A stretch of DNA of 64,000 nt from Bacteroidales bacterium (GTDB lineage Bacteria > Bacteroidota > Bacteroidia > Bacteroidales > UBA12077). The position numbers and the translations under genes were made by a program. The stretch spans positions 23,823-87,822 of the forward strand of contig DMBU01000124.1 in the NCBI GenBank assembly GCA_003446015.1. Direction: 5' to 3'. The notes below the pieces were generated by a model that worked only from the letters and a program-made list of their open reading frames with translations, did not search any database and had not been told where the DNA came from. Positions 52,018 through 60,472 of this stretch are shown in pieces. Position 1 is the stretch's first letter. Each line of letters begins with the position of its first letter.

Positions 52018-53007
52018 TTAAAAAGATTTAAACCCAATAATTTTCCTTACATCTTTAATCGTTTTAGATGCACTTTCTCTTGCTTTTTCTGCTCCCATAT
52101 GTGCCACTTTACGCAAATAATCGTCGTTTGACTTAATATCATTGATCTTCTCTCTGATAGGAGCAACAAACAAGTTAATATCTTCTGCCAATTGTTTTTT
52201 CAGATCACCATACCTGATTTCACAAGTTGCATACTTTTCTTTAAAGAAGTCTATGGTACTTTTTTCTGAAACCACATTCAAAAGTGTAAATAAATTTTCA
52301 ATAGGCTCTGGCATTTTGGAGTTCATTTCAGTAGGTCCGCTATCTGTTACTGCCCGCATAACCTTTTTTCTGATATCCTTTTCTTCATCAATCAGAAATA
52401 TTCCATTTCCTTCTGATTTTCCCATTTTCCCTGTCCCGTCTAAACCCGGAATTTTAATTAAAGATTCTCCAAAATTGAATGGTTGTGGTTCTGTAAAATA
52501 CTCAACATTATACATATTATTGAATCGGCGGGCAAATTTACGAGCCATTTCTAAGTTTTGTTCCTGGTCTTTTCCAACAGGAACTTTTGCAGCATTATGA
52601 ATAATAATATCAGCTGCCATTAATACCGGATAGGTTAAAAGTCCTGCATTTACATTTTCAGGATTTTTACGAACCTTATCTTTAAATGATGTGGTTCGCT
52701 CAAGCTCACCAACATAAGCATTCATATTTAGTAATAAATATAATTCTATAACTTCAGGAACATCACTTTGTAAGTAAATAGTGGCTTTCTCAGGATCCAA
52801 ACCACATGCCAAATATTCGGCTAATACTTGTTTTACACTGCCATGTAAGTCAGCAGGTGTAGGGTGTGTAGTTAATGAATGATAATCAGCAATAAAGAAA
52901 AAACAGTTGTTCTCATTTTGCATTTTGAGAAAATTCTTCATAGCCCCAAAATAATTACCCAAATGAAGATTCCCTGTTGGCCTAATTCCACTTACAACCG
53001 TTTCCAT
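52018..53007 (-). CDS. trpS: Tryptophanyl-tRNA synthetase
   Basis: TrpRS charges tRNA-Trp with tryptophan. The 329-aa class I enzyme has its HIGH-type motif in GIRPTGNLHLGNYFGAMKN and the KMSKS-type loop in GLDGTGKMGKSEGNGIFL. PVGKDQEQNLEMARKFARRF is the family's dimer/ATP-site helix. The C-terminal part ends KTIKDVRKIIGF. Promoter candidate at 53048-53055. It is not in an operon. Confidence 0.97.
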   Translation of the reverse strand: METVVSGIRPTGNLHLGNYFGAMKNFLKMQNENNCFFFIADYHSLTTHPTPADLHGSVKQVLAEYLACGLDPEKATIYLQSDVPEVIELYLLLNMNAYVGELERTTSFKDKVRKNPENVNAGLLTYPVLMAADIIIHNAAKVPVGKDQEQNLEMARKFARRFNNMYNVEYFTEPQPFNFGESLIKIPGLDGTGKMGKSEGNGIFLIDEEKDIRKKVMRAVTDSGPTEMNSKMPEPIENLFTLLNVVSEKSTIDFFKEKYATCEIRYGDLKKQLAEDINLFVAPIREKINDIKSNDDYLRKVAHMGAEKARESASKTIKDVRKIIGFKSF

Positions 53008-53047
53008 GAGATTTTATTTAATTTATTGAATGAATATAGTAATTTTG

Positions 53048-53055
53048 CAAAAGTA
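53048..53055 (-). promoter_or_regulatory. Promoter -7 element of trpS
   Basis: On the minus strand TACTTTTG, an exact match to TAnnTTTG, 40 nt before the ATG at 53007. There is no clear -33 TTTG. The leader is too short for a T-box or trp attenuator and none is seen. Confidence 0.5.
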
Positions 53056-53151
53056 AAAAATGTTTATTAATAAACAGGTTTCTTCTTTCGCTTTTATGGT
53101 TAGATTATCTATTAACCAATAAACCTAAGAAGAAGTTAAATAAATTTGATT

Positions 53152-53388
53152 ATGGTACTTGTTCGATTTTTATTAATACTATTCATTATTTTTTTTATAA
53201 TCAGATTACTTACCCGTTTTGTGCTTGGTTCGTACATTAAAAATATGAAACGAAATTTTGAAAATCAGCAAAATCATTCCAATAATAGGAAGGAAGGTGA
53301 TGTGACAATAAATACCAAGCCTAAAACAGATAAAAAAATTGATAAAGACGAAGGGGATTATATTGATTATGAAGAAATAAAGGAATAG
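53152..53388 (+). CDS. DUF4834-family small membrane protein
   Basis: A 78-residue protein from the ATG at 53152; the frame also has a TTG six bases upstream. One hydrophobic helix (VRFLLILFIIFFIIRLLTRF) precedes a charged tail rich in Lys, Asn and Asp that ends DEGDYIDYEEIKE. This pattern fits DUF4834, a Bacteroidota-specific small protein of unknown function. It is followed by the CPBP protease gene 70 nt downstream on the same strand. Confidence 0.75.
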   Translation: MVLVRFLLILFIIFFIIRLLTRFVLGSYIKNMKRNFENQQNHSNNRKEGDVTINTKPKTDKKIDKDEGDYIDYEEIKE

Positions 53389-53458
53389 TTGTGATTAAGT
53401 TATGAATAGTTTCGTGTCAGGAGATTTACTGAAATAGGTTAACTAATTAAAGCATTGG

Positions 53459-54178
53459 ATGAATACAGAAAAAATTAAAAAGCTTGGTTTTATTGGTTCA
53501 TTTGCAATTTACATACCAGCAGCAGTTTTAATGTACGTTATGACAAAGTACTTAATTCCTTATTTAAGTCTTGTTTCAGGACAGGAAACGATACTTTTTT
53601 GGTTTATTGTTGCTGGCTTAGGAATTTTTACACCCCTGATTATTGCCGGTTTATGGATTTTAAAATCTGAAGGATATAAATTTTCAAAAAACACATGGAT
53701 TGAACGACTGAGATTTCGAAAAATCACAAAGAGAGACATCATTTTAAGTTTTGTTGGATTAATTTTAGTAGGAGTATTCAGTGGATTAATAATGAAAGGA
53801 ATGGAATTACTGATTGGCAAGTTTGACCATTCACCGGCATTTATGTCATTTGAGCCCTTGTCAGAGGGTCGGTACTGGTTGCTTTTAGTTTGGTTTCCAT
53901 ATTGGATTTTAAATATACTTGGCGAAGAATTTTTGTGGAGAGGAGTAATGCTTCCAAGACAAGAGGTTGTATTTGGAAAATATACATGGTTAATTCATGG
54001 ATTTGGCTGGGGTTTGTTTCATATTGCTTTTGGCTGGCAGCTGTTAATCACATTAATACCGTTGATTTTTATTCAATCATACATGGTTCAAAAAACTAAG
54101 AATTCGTGGGTTGGAGTAATAATGCATGGTGGATTAAACGGACCAAGTTTTATAGCTATTTGCCTTGGATTAATTTGA
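53459..54178 (+). CDS. CPBP-family intramembrane protease
   Basis: A 239-residue multi-helix membrane protein of the CAAX-protease and bacteriocin-processing (CPBP/ABI) family. The metal-site motifs are present: ILGEEFLWRGVMLPRQ, HGFGWGLFHIAFGW and VIMHGGLNG. Family members cut substrates inside the membrane or serve as immunity or regulatory proteins, and the target here is unknown. The natural C terminus (FIAICLGLI) is followed at once, in the same frame after the TGA, by sequence from a truncated XRE regulator, so the accessory patch begins exactly at this stop codon. Confidence 0.85.
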   Translation: MNTEKIKKLGFIGSFAIYIPAAVLMYVMTKYLIPYLSLVSGQETILFWFIVAGLGIFTPLIIAGLWILKSEGYKFSKNTWIERLRFRKITKRDIILSFVGLILVGVFSGLIMKGMELLIGKFDHSPAFMSFEPLSEGRYWLLLVWFPYWILNILGEEFLWRGVMLPRQEVVFGKYTWLIHGFGWGLFHIAFGWQLLITLIPLIFIQSYMVQKTKNSWVGVIMHGGLNGPSFIAICLGLI

Positions 54179-54184
54179 TCAGGA

Positions 54185-54355
54185 GTGAAAGAAGAATCAA
54201 ACTTAGAACAAGCGGTAAAACTTGCAGAGTTTTTTAAGATAAATGAAAACGACTTGCTTGTTTCTTGGCTTTCTGATAAGTCGGTGTATGAGGTAGCGGA
54301 CGAAGATGTGGCTTTGAAAGCCTCGCAAGTGGCAGAGGAAAAAGTAATACAATAA
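54185..54355 (+). pseudogene. 3' remnant of an XRE-family transcriptional regulator
   Basis: Reading from GTG at 54185 gives 56 residues: EQAVKLAEFFKINENDLLVS, then WLSDKSVYEVADEDVALK, then ASQVAEEKVIQ and a stop. It matches by eye the C-terminal half of Bacteroidota XRE regulators (typically ending LLTLWLADKVYDVV...DEEVALKALEVAEEEI), which are often found beside restriction-modification genes. The N-terminal helix-turn-helix is absent; instead the frame is continuous with the CPBP gene up to its TGA. It is therefore a 5'-truncated fragment. dinD starts 17 nt downstream. Confidence 0.65.
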
Positions 54356-54372
54356 GATAAATAATAAATAAT

Positions 54373-55197
54373 ATGGCAGCACATACCAAATTTGAAGAAA
54401 TAAAGCACACCAATGAAATAGGACAAGAATATTGGAGTGCAAGGGAATTGTTTGAAGTGTTGGAATATATTAAATGGGATAAATTTCTTAATGTAATTAA
54501 CAAGGCTAAACAGGCTTGTCAAAACTCAGAACAACAGCCAGACGACCATTTTCCCCGTGTGGAGAAATTGGTTGAAATTGGCTCAGGAGCGAAACGAGAT
54601 ATTGGAGACATTCGCCTCTCAAGGTATGCTTGTTATCTGATTGTTCAAAATGCCGACCCATCTAAAGAAGTAGTTGCCATGGGGCAAACGTATTTTGCTA
54701 TTCAAACGAGAAAACAGGAAGTACTGGAAGAAAATTTTGGCAAACTCCAATCAGAAGATGAAAAACGTTTGTTCCTTCGCAAAGAAATGGCAGAACATAA
54801 TAAACATTTGGCTGATGCTGCAAAAAAAGCAGGAGTTATTCAGCCTTGGGAATATGCTGTTTTTCAAAATCACGGTTATATGGGCTTATATAATGGCTTA
54901 GGTGCAAAAGAAATTCATACAAAAAAAGGTTTAAAGAAAAGCCAAAACATACTTGACCATATGGGAAGTACTGAATTAGCTGCAAACTTATTCCGTGCTA
55001 CACAAACGGAAGAAAAACTTAAACGGGAAAATATAAAAGGAAAACAAAAAGCAAATCGAACACACTACGAAGTAGGACAGAAAGTACGGCAAACCATCAC
55101 AGAATTAGGAGGGACAATGCCTGAAGATTTGCCAACAGAAGAAAGTGTTAAAAGAATTGATACTGAGCATAAGAAATTAAATAAGAAAAATAAATAA
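54373..55197 (+). CDS. dinD: DNA damage-inducible protein D
   Basis: A 274-residue DinD homologue. The family opening (FEEIKHTNEIGQEYWSAREL, LFEVLEYIKWDKFLNVI) is a BRO-N/AntA-like module, followed by DIRLSRYACYLIVQNADPSK and a helical C-terminal part (AGVIQPWEYAVFQNHGYMGL). In E. coli DinD is LexA-induced and modulates RecA filaments; homologues are often found inside type I restriction-modification loci or mobile islands. Here it stands alone next to an XRE remnant and a broken frame, which suggests the leftovers of such a locus. I see no SOS box, and a Bacteroidota one would not look like the E. coli consensus. Confidence 0.88.
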   Translation: MAAHTKFEEIKHTNEIGQEYWSARELFEVLEYIKWDKFLNVINKAKQACQNSEQQPDDHFPRVEKLVEIGSGAKRDIGDIRLSRYACYLIVQNADPSKEVVAMGQTYFAIQTRKQEVLEENFGKLQSEDEKRLFLRKEMAEHNKHLADAAKKAGVIQPWEYAVFQNHGYMGLYNGLGAKEIHTKKGLKKSQNILDHMGSTELAANLFRATQTEEKLKRENIKGKQKANRTHYEVGQKVRQTITELGGTMPEDLPTEESVKRIDTEHKKLNKKNK

Positions 55198-55609
55198 AAG
55201 CAAGATAGAAAATGAAAATATTACTTGCAGTTCCAGAAACAGGGGAAACGACAAAAATTCAGAAAATTATCGCTTAACAATATCCTGATACGGATAAAAT
55301 AAAAGTTATCTTATTTGCTAATGCAAAATAAACATCCTAAAAGCCATGCATTTAGCCAAGTCGCACAAACCAACACGTGTCAAAGAGTATGTCTGACCCA
55401 ACACAGAAGGGTAGCAGAAGATAAAGCATAAAAACACAACACAGGGTATAATCAATAAAGGTTTTATTGTTAGCAAAGGCTTGTTTCTCTCTTTAACTTT
55501 TCTTGTAGCTTAACATGAATTCCTTGCTGAACATACGGCTCGTATTCAGGCCTTTTTAGCCTTTTTATAAAACTTGATTATTACGATTTACAACTCACAA
55601 ATCCCCAGC
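55198..55609. other. 412-nt non-coding stretch downstream of dinD
   Basis: It begins with the broken frame at 55212-55331. Positions about 55340-55440 are noticeably richer in G and C than the neighbourhood and hold no open frame. A perfect small hairpin CAATAAA/TTTATTG sits at 55453-55469, and a weak AGGC/GCCT hairpin with a T run at 55548-55567. No transposase, integrase, tRNA or clear terminal repeats are visible. It looks like decayed accessory DNA. Confidence 0.5.
55212..55331 (+). pseudogene. Short reading frame broken by an in-frame stop
   Basis: From ATG at 55212 the frame reads MKILLAVPETGETTKIQKII-A, stop (TAA at 55275), then continues QYPDTDKIKVILFANAK and stops at 55329-55331. 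The composition and tone (alternating hydrophobic strand, then a charged helix) look like the start of a small soluble protein. It follows dinD by 14 nt. I cannot name the family. It may be a decayed partner gene of the same accessory locus, or chance. Confidence 0.35.
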
Positions 55610-58600
55610 TTACCATCCTCCACCACTAATAATAAATCCGGTTGCATAATTAACATTCTGGAGTTGAAATGGGATAGCAATATAAGGCTCAAGAATTGCA
55701 ATTCCAAACAAGTTTATGCGCAACGAAGCTCCTAAACTGTATATTGGAGTATAATAGTTTGGATTGGGATTCCAATAATATCTAATATTGCTTGACTCCA
55801 GCCAGGGGAATCTGTCTTTAGTCCAGGCTACCCCAGCATCAAAAAACAATATAATATCTGAATATAAAAACCCCGATTTAATTAAAGAAAATCGTTTAAC
55901 TCCTGTAAAAGGGAAACGTAATTCAGAATTAAAAACAATAACCTTACTTCCGGCAATATTGTTAACATCTAATTTATTGCTTGTATTTGAATCGTCGGAT
56001 TTATAAAAAGCATTAAAGTTGTAACCTCTTATTAAGTATTCATTACCCAGATATAAAGGATAAAGGCTATTTGCATTCTTCCCATAACGACCATAATGCA
56101 TAGCTCTAAAAGCAAGGCTTATGGGTTTGAAGAAAAAATATTTTCGTATATCAAAGGATATATTTGTGATTTCGTAACGATCAAACATTTGCCCAATCTG
56201 GAAACGATAACGATAACCCATCATGGGCGATGTAATACCAAAATTAGAGTCATCGCCAACAAAAGCAAAATATACATTCCCAACATTGAATGGATCAGGT
56301 ACTTTATCAACTTTTTTCTTTTCCTGATAATTGCCATATGCTGTATAGTAGTTTGTGATACTATCAATTCGATAGCTGTACCTCGAATAAGATAATCCTC
56401 CTTCGAAACGTAATTTTGTTGAAAGTGGATACTGTGAAAAGAAGGATAGGTTTTCTTCAAAGATTCTTACAAGATCGTAATTTTCAATTAATAAGCTAGA
56501 ACCATCTGTCAAAGTGTCCAGGCGCAATGAATAGTACATTGCCCTATACGGAAAATGAGAAAACGAACTTCCCCATGTAAAACGGTGTGCAGAATTTATA
56601 TATGCCAGTTGTCCTCCAAAATCATAAACTTCCCCATTAATATTTAGCATGGTATAAATCTGATGATGTTTTAGCATGTCGCTAAAAAGCATGCTGACAC
56701 CTCCGGATGCAAAGGTTCCGTAAGTACTTTGCGCAACACCAAATCCATTTGAACCAATGTATTCTAATTCAAAACGCGGATCATATTCCTGAACTCTAAA
56801 TGAATCTTCCGGAAATGTTTTTACAAAATCAAGGTTATGATCTACAATATTAATGATCCTGTTTTTACCCGGAGCTAAAGATTCTGCATCCAAATTTATT
56901 TCGTTTGGATTTACAGGAATTTGTAAAAAATCTTTGGGTGATGCTTTGTATATTTCATATTTATCATTTCTATAAATCGTGTATGCCACATCACCAGTTT
57001 CTCTGGATACACTATAAGCAGGGGCAAGGTCGGTAATGCCGCTAATACCTGTTGCAAATTTTGTAAGTTTAAATACTTCGCCTGTATTTAAATGATATCG
57101 GTATAAGTTTCTAAATCCATCAGCATTTGAAAGAAAATAAAGAGATGAGTCACTTGGCGAATATTGGGGACTAAAAATATTTGCACCCAGAAATAAATCG
57201 TATACGATTATTTGCTTTGTTGCTTTTTTCAGAACACAAAGTCTATAAGTTCCATAAACTTGTTTTTTGATATCGGAATCAGGTCCGCGATCGGAGATAA
57301 AAGCAATCTCACTGCCATCTGCAGACCATGAGGGTTGTAAATCTGAATATAAATCATTGGTTAATTGTTCAACTTCTCCACTTTCGAGATCATAAAGATA
57401 TAAATCGCTTTTCCCACGCACAAGTCCGTTAAATAATATAGTTTTACCATCGGGTGACCATTCAGGATTAATTAATGCATCAATTCCTTCAACCTCAATT
57501 TCACGGGTTGATTGCACTTTGTTACTTTGAAACGTAGCTATTAAAAATTTATTTGTCCCTTTTGTAAATGTGGTCATGATGTATTGGTTTCCATCAGGCG
57601 ACCAGGAGCCGGCATCTTCGATGTAATTAAAGTCATCAATATGTGATTTTCTTAACGAGGATGTAAGCTTTGATATTACTTTGTTTGTTTTTGTATCAGC
57701 AAGTAATAAATCTACATTTATAACATCTTTATTGGATAGAAAAGTTATGTATTTTCCATCGGGGCTTAATACCGGTGATAGATTTATTTCTCCTCCGCTT
57801 TTGGCATTAAACATTACTTTGCCAACAGGTGAAATGGTATCTGTAAGATATTCCTTATACTCATTCAGTATTGAATTCTTCCAAAGAACCGACAAACTAT
57901 CAGAATCAACTTTAAGGAGTTTTTTAAATGCATAATCATATCCTCCACGCAATGAAAGATAGAAAAGAGGTTGAAGTATGTTATCTCCCCATACCCCGGT
58001 TACGTAAGACCAAAATGCATGACCGTACCGGTAAGGGAAATATTCTCCGGGTTTACGAGTCATGTCTTTAATCGTCGGAATATCATCGTTAATAACCGCA
58101 TCTCTCATCCACATTGAGGTTCTGTTGTCGGATGAGCCTATGGATAAAAATTCGGCCATTCCTTCTATCATCCACAATGGAGTATTCATTAATGATTGAA
58201 ATGATAAGCTGTCGTTTTCACGAACAAGGTTATATTGGAAAACATGCACCATTTCGTGGCCCAAAACATGATCGGTTTCTTTATTTGAAACCATTACCGG
58301 AATTACAACACGGCTTCTTAAACCTTCGGTTACACCACCGGTTCCTACACCAATTATTCCTGAGATAACCGTAGTTTGTTTAAAGTCGGTAGTATTGTTA
58401 TATAATATAATCGGACTATTTTCCAACGAATCTCCAAACATGGCAAAATGCCTCAAATACCAGCGCTCGGATTGCTGACCAAGGTTGAATAATACAGTAT
58501 CGTTTTTTAAGTAATTATGGATTTCGAAATGCGGAGTATTAAAGACCTCGAAGTCAAAACGATCATACATTACTTTGTTTTGACCAAACTGTGAGTAACT

Positions 58601-58651
58601 TTCAACTGAAACAAAGGAAAATAAAAAAGTTATAATTAGAATTCTTCTCAT
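55610..58651 (-). CDS. Zinc metallopeptidase / TolB-like propeller / Omp85-like barrel fusion
   Basis: A 1013-aa exported protein (signal peptide 1-20, SVESYSQ). Part one (about 30-270) is a gluzincin-type peptidase-MA domain with the zinc motif GHEMVHVFQY (His132, Glu133, His136) and WMIEGMAEFLS, whose Glu163 or Glu167 would be the third ligand. Part two (about 285-590) is a TolB/PD40-like propeller (LSPDGKYITFLSNKDV, PEWSPDGKTILFNG, PSWSADGSEIAFISDRGP). Part three (from about 640) is a beta-barrel resembling the bacterial-surface-antigen/Omp85 family: LGNEYLIRGYN, FNSELRFPFTGVK, IILFFDAGVAW and SLGASLRINLFGIAILEPYI. No POTRA domains are evident. It would be an outer-membrane-anchored protease. 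The gene is monocistronic, with TATCTTTTG at 58700-58708 as an imperfect promoter. Confidence 0.83.
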   Translation of the reverse strand: MRRILIITFLFSFVSVESYSQFGQNKVMYDRFDFEVFNTPHFEIHNYLKNDTVLFNLGQQSERWYLRHFAMFGDSLENSPIILYNNTTDFKQTTVISGIIGVGTGGVTEGLRSRVVIPVMVSNKETDHVLGHEMVHVFQYNLVRENDSLSFQSLMNTPLWMIEGMAEFLSIGSSDNRTSMWMRDAVINDDIPTIKDMTRKPGEYFPYRYGHAFWSYVTGVWGDNILQPLFYLSLRGGYDYAFKKLLKVDSDSLSVLWKNSILNEYKEYLTDTISPVGKVMFNAKSGGEINLSPVLSPDGKYITFLSNKDVINVDLLLADTKTNKVISKLTSSLRKSHIDDFNYIEDAGSWSPDGNQYIMTTFTKGTNKFLIATFQSNKVQSTREIEVEGIDALINPEWSPDGKTILFNGLVRGKSDLYLYDLESGEVEQLTNDLYSDLQPSWSADGSEIAFISDRGPDSDIKKQVYGTYRLCVLKKATKQIIVYDLFLGANIFSPQYSPSDSSLYFLSNADGFRNLYRYHLNTGEVFKLTKFATGISGITDLAPAYSVSRETGDVAYTIYRNDKYEIYKASPKDFLQIPVNPNEINLDAESLAPGKNRIINIVDHNLDFVKTFPEDSFRVQEYDPRFELEYIGSNGFGVAQSTYGTFASGGVSMLFSDMLKHHQIYTMLNINGEVYDFGGQLAYINSAHRFTWGSSFSHFPYRAMYYSLRLDTLTDGSSLLIENYDLVRIFEENLSFFSQYPLSTKLRFEGGLSYSRYSYRIDSITNYYTAYGNYQEKKKVDKVPDPFNVGNVYFAFVGDDSNFGITSPMMGYRYRFQIGQMFDRYEITNISFDIRKYFFFKPISLAFRAMHYGRYGKNANSLYPLYLGNEYLIRGYNFNAFYKSDDSNTSNKLDVNNIAGSKVIVFNSELRFPFTGVKRFSLIKSGFLYSDIILFFDAGVAWTKDRFPWLESSNIRYYWNPNPNYYTPIYSLGASLRINLFGIAILEPYIAIPFQLQNVNYATGFIISGGGW

Positions 58652-58726
58652 GATGTAATGAATAAAAAAGAAAAATAAAAATGACTTTCAATTATTGGGC
58701 AAAAGATACAATGTTTTTGGGAATTT

Positions 58727-59821
58727 TCATTGTTTTGGTTTAGGAATGCTGAAAGAAAAAGTGCTGCCTTTTCCATAATCGCTTTCGACCCAAATTCTTC
58801 CGCCCCATTTAGTTACAAATTCTTTACAAATAATTAAACCAAGCCCTGTTCCTCTTTCTTCTTTAGTTCCTTTCTGAGAAAAATTTATGTCGGGTGAAAA
58901 TATTTTAGATAGATTTTCTTCTGAAATGCCTATTCCCGAATCAATAATATTTATTATATACTGAAGTTTTTCTTCAATAACATCAATAAGTATTTCGCTA
59001 TTTTTAAACGAGAATTTTATTGCGTTACTAATTAAATTACGTAATACGGTTTTTAACATATTCTCATCTGCAACGATAATAAAAGAGTTATCCAAATTTT
59101 TTTTGATACTAATGCTTTTTGCAGCTGATGAATATTCTAAACTTGAAATTATAAAATCAAAAGTTTTGGAAATATCCACTTTTTCGGGTGTATAAGTAAT
59201 TCTTCCTGATTCTGCTTTTGACCAATCGAGTAAGTTTTGTAAAAGATTAAATCCTTTGTTAGACGAGCTATTTATGGCTTGTACATATTTTTCAATTTTT
59301 TCTTTTGATAAACTTTCGAATTGGGTTAAAATCAAATCGGAATATCCAATTAAAGTATTAAAAGGATCTCTTAAATCATGTGCAATGATTGATAAGAATT
59401 TGTCTTTAGACTCGATAATTTCTTCTAACTGTTTTTTGCTTTCCTTTAATTCTTTATCAGCTTTCTTTCTATCGGTAATATCTCTTGCAATTCCCAAAGA
59501 GCCAACAATTTGACCATCCTCATCAAAAATAGGGTTTGCAGAACATTCTAAATAAACAAGTTTTCCATTGGGGGTTATAAATCCATGTTCGAAAACAGAG
59601 TTCTTGCCGTTTAATCTTTCTTCGTGGAGTCTTTTAGCTAATTTTTTATCTTCAGGAAGCATTAAATGATCGTAATGGTTTTTTTCAATTTCTTCGACTG
59701 ATGTTTCAAAAATTTGTTCTATTGCTTTGTTATGAAATTTAATTTTACGATCTAGAGTAACAGAATAAATAATATCAGTCGCTTTTTCTGTAATATAGCG
59801 ATAAATCGTTTCGTCCAACAT
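58727..59821 (-). CDS. Cytosolic PAS-domain histidine kinase
   Basis: A 364-residue soluble sensor kinase with no membrane segment. A PAS domain (about 8-118, RKIKFHNKAIEQIFETSVEE; GSLGIARDITDRKKADKE) leads into a short coiled coil and an H-box with the phosphoacceptor His148 (SIIAHDLRDPFNTLIGYS). The HATPase domain shows LRNLISNAIKF, DSGIGI and GTGLGLIICKEF. No receiver or response regulator is nearby, so its output is unknown. Its H-box and ATPase domain closely resemble those of the TPR kinase at 11481-14156, suggesting common descent of the core. Confidence 0.9.
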   Translation of the reverse strand: MLDETIYRYITEKATDIIYSVTLDRKIKFHNKAIEQIFETSVEEIEKNHYDHLMLPEDKKLAKRLHEERLNGKNSVFEHGFITPNGKLVYLECSANPIFDEDGQIVGSLGIARDITDRKKADKELKESKKQLEEIIESKDKFLSIIAHDLRDPFNTLIGYSDLILTQFESLSKEKIEKYVQAINSSSNKGFNLLQNLLDWSKAESGRITYTPEKVDISKTFDFIISSLEYSSAAKSISIKKNLDNSFIIVADENMLKTVLRNLISNAIKFSFKNSEILIDVIEEKLQYIINIIDSGIGISEENLSKIFSPDINFSQKGTKEERGTGLGLIICKEFVTKWGGRIWVESDYGKGSTFSFSIPKPKQ

Positions 59822-59927
59822 TATTATGTCCTCCGGTTTTGCCTCAATAAATACCTAATAATTAACTCCTCTAATTTTGTAAGTTATAAAAAATTCAGCA
59901 CATTACGACTAGGAAATTAGATAAACT

Positions 59928-60398
59928 TTAAAATAAAGAGTCTTCTGATTTCTCGTATTCAACATCAATCAAGACATTTGATTTTTTTGAAGCGATTACT
60001 GCCAGCTGGTCGCATCGTTCATTTTCAGGGATATTAGCATGCCCCTTTACCCAGTGAAATTTTACCTGGTGTTTTCGGTATGCTTTTAAAAATCGAATCC
60101 AAAGGTCGGGATTTTTCTTTTTTTTAAATTGAACTTTCTCCCAGTTAAAGACCCATCCTTTTTCTACGGCATCTGCAACATACTTTGAGTCAGTGTAAAT
60201 TTCAACATCACTATTTTCGAATTTAAGTTGTTCCAGGGCAACAATCACAGCTAATAATTCCATTCTGTTATTCGTTGTCTTTCTAAAGCCTTCGGAAAGT
60301 TCTTTTCTGTGTTGTCCGGATTTCATTACAATACCATACCCTCCGGGGCCCGGATTCCCTCTTGCAGCGCCATCTGTATAAACAACTATTTTCGACAT
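59928..60398 (-). CDS. rnhA: Ribonuclease HI
   Basis: RNase HI cuts the RNA strand of RNA:DNA hybrids, clearing R-loops and primers. The 156-aa length is typical of the bacterial single-domain enzyme. The acidic catalytic residues lie in VVYTDGAARGNPGPGGYG, NNRMELLAVIVAL, VEIYTDSKYVADAVEKGW and the final Asp of NERCDQLA. The basic handle region is present (NWEKVQFKKKKNPDLW). It follows the S46 peptidase terminator on the minus strand. Confidence 0.97.
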   Translation of the reverse strand: MSKIVVYTDGAARGNPGPGGYGIVMKSGQHRKELSEGFRKTTNNRMELLAVIVALEQLKFENSDVEIYTDSKYVADAVEKGWVFNWEKVQFKKKKNPDLWIRFLKAYRKHQVKFHWVKGHANIPENERCDQLAVIASKKSNVLIDVEYEKSEDSLF

Positions 60399-60421
60399 AT
60401 CTTTTATTGAACTATAAATAT

Positions 60422-60452
60422 AAAAAAGGGATACATATTATTGCATCCCTTC
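60422..60452 (-). terminator. Terminator of the S46 peptidase gene
   Basis: Read on the minus strand, AAGGGAT and ATCCCTT (with an internal CA/TG pair and one mismatch) form the stem, followed by TTTTTTATA. It lies 20-50 nt past the stop at 60473 and ends before rnhA. Confidence 0.75.
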
Positions 60453-60472
60453 AAATATAAAGATTAAATCGC

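Noticed and set aside
53141..53148. TAAATTTG as promoter of the DUF4834 gene
   Set aside because: Only 3 nt separate it from the ATG at 53152, so the transcript would have no leader and start after the ATG; probably chance.
54203..54522. Several minus-strand frames across the XRE remnant and dinD start
   Set aside because: They are antisense to a better-supported XRE C-terminal match and dinD, and read as low-complexity hydrophobic sequence.
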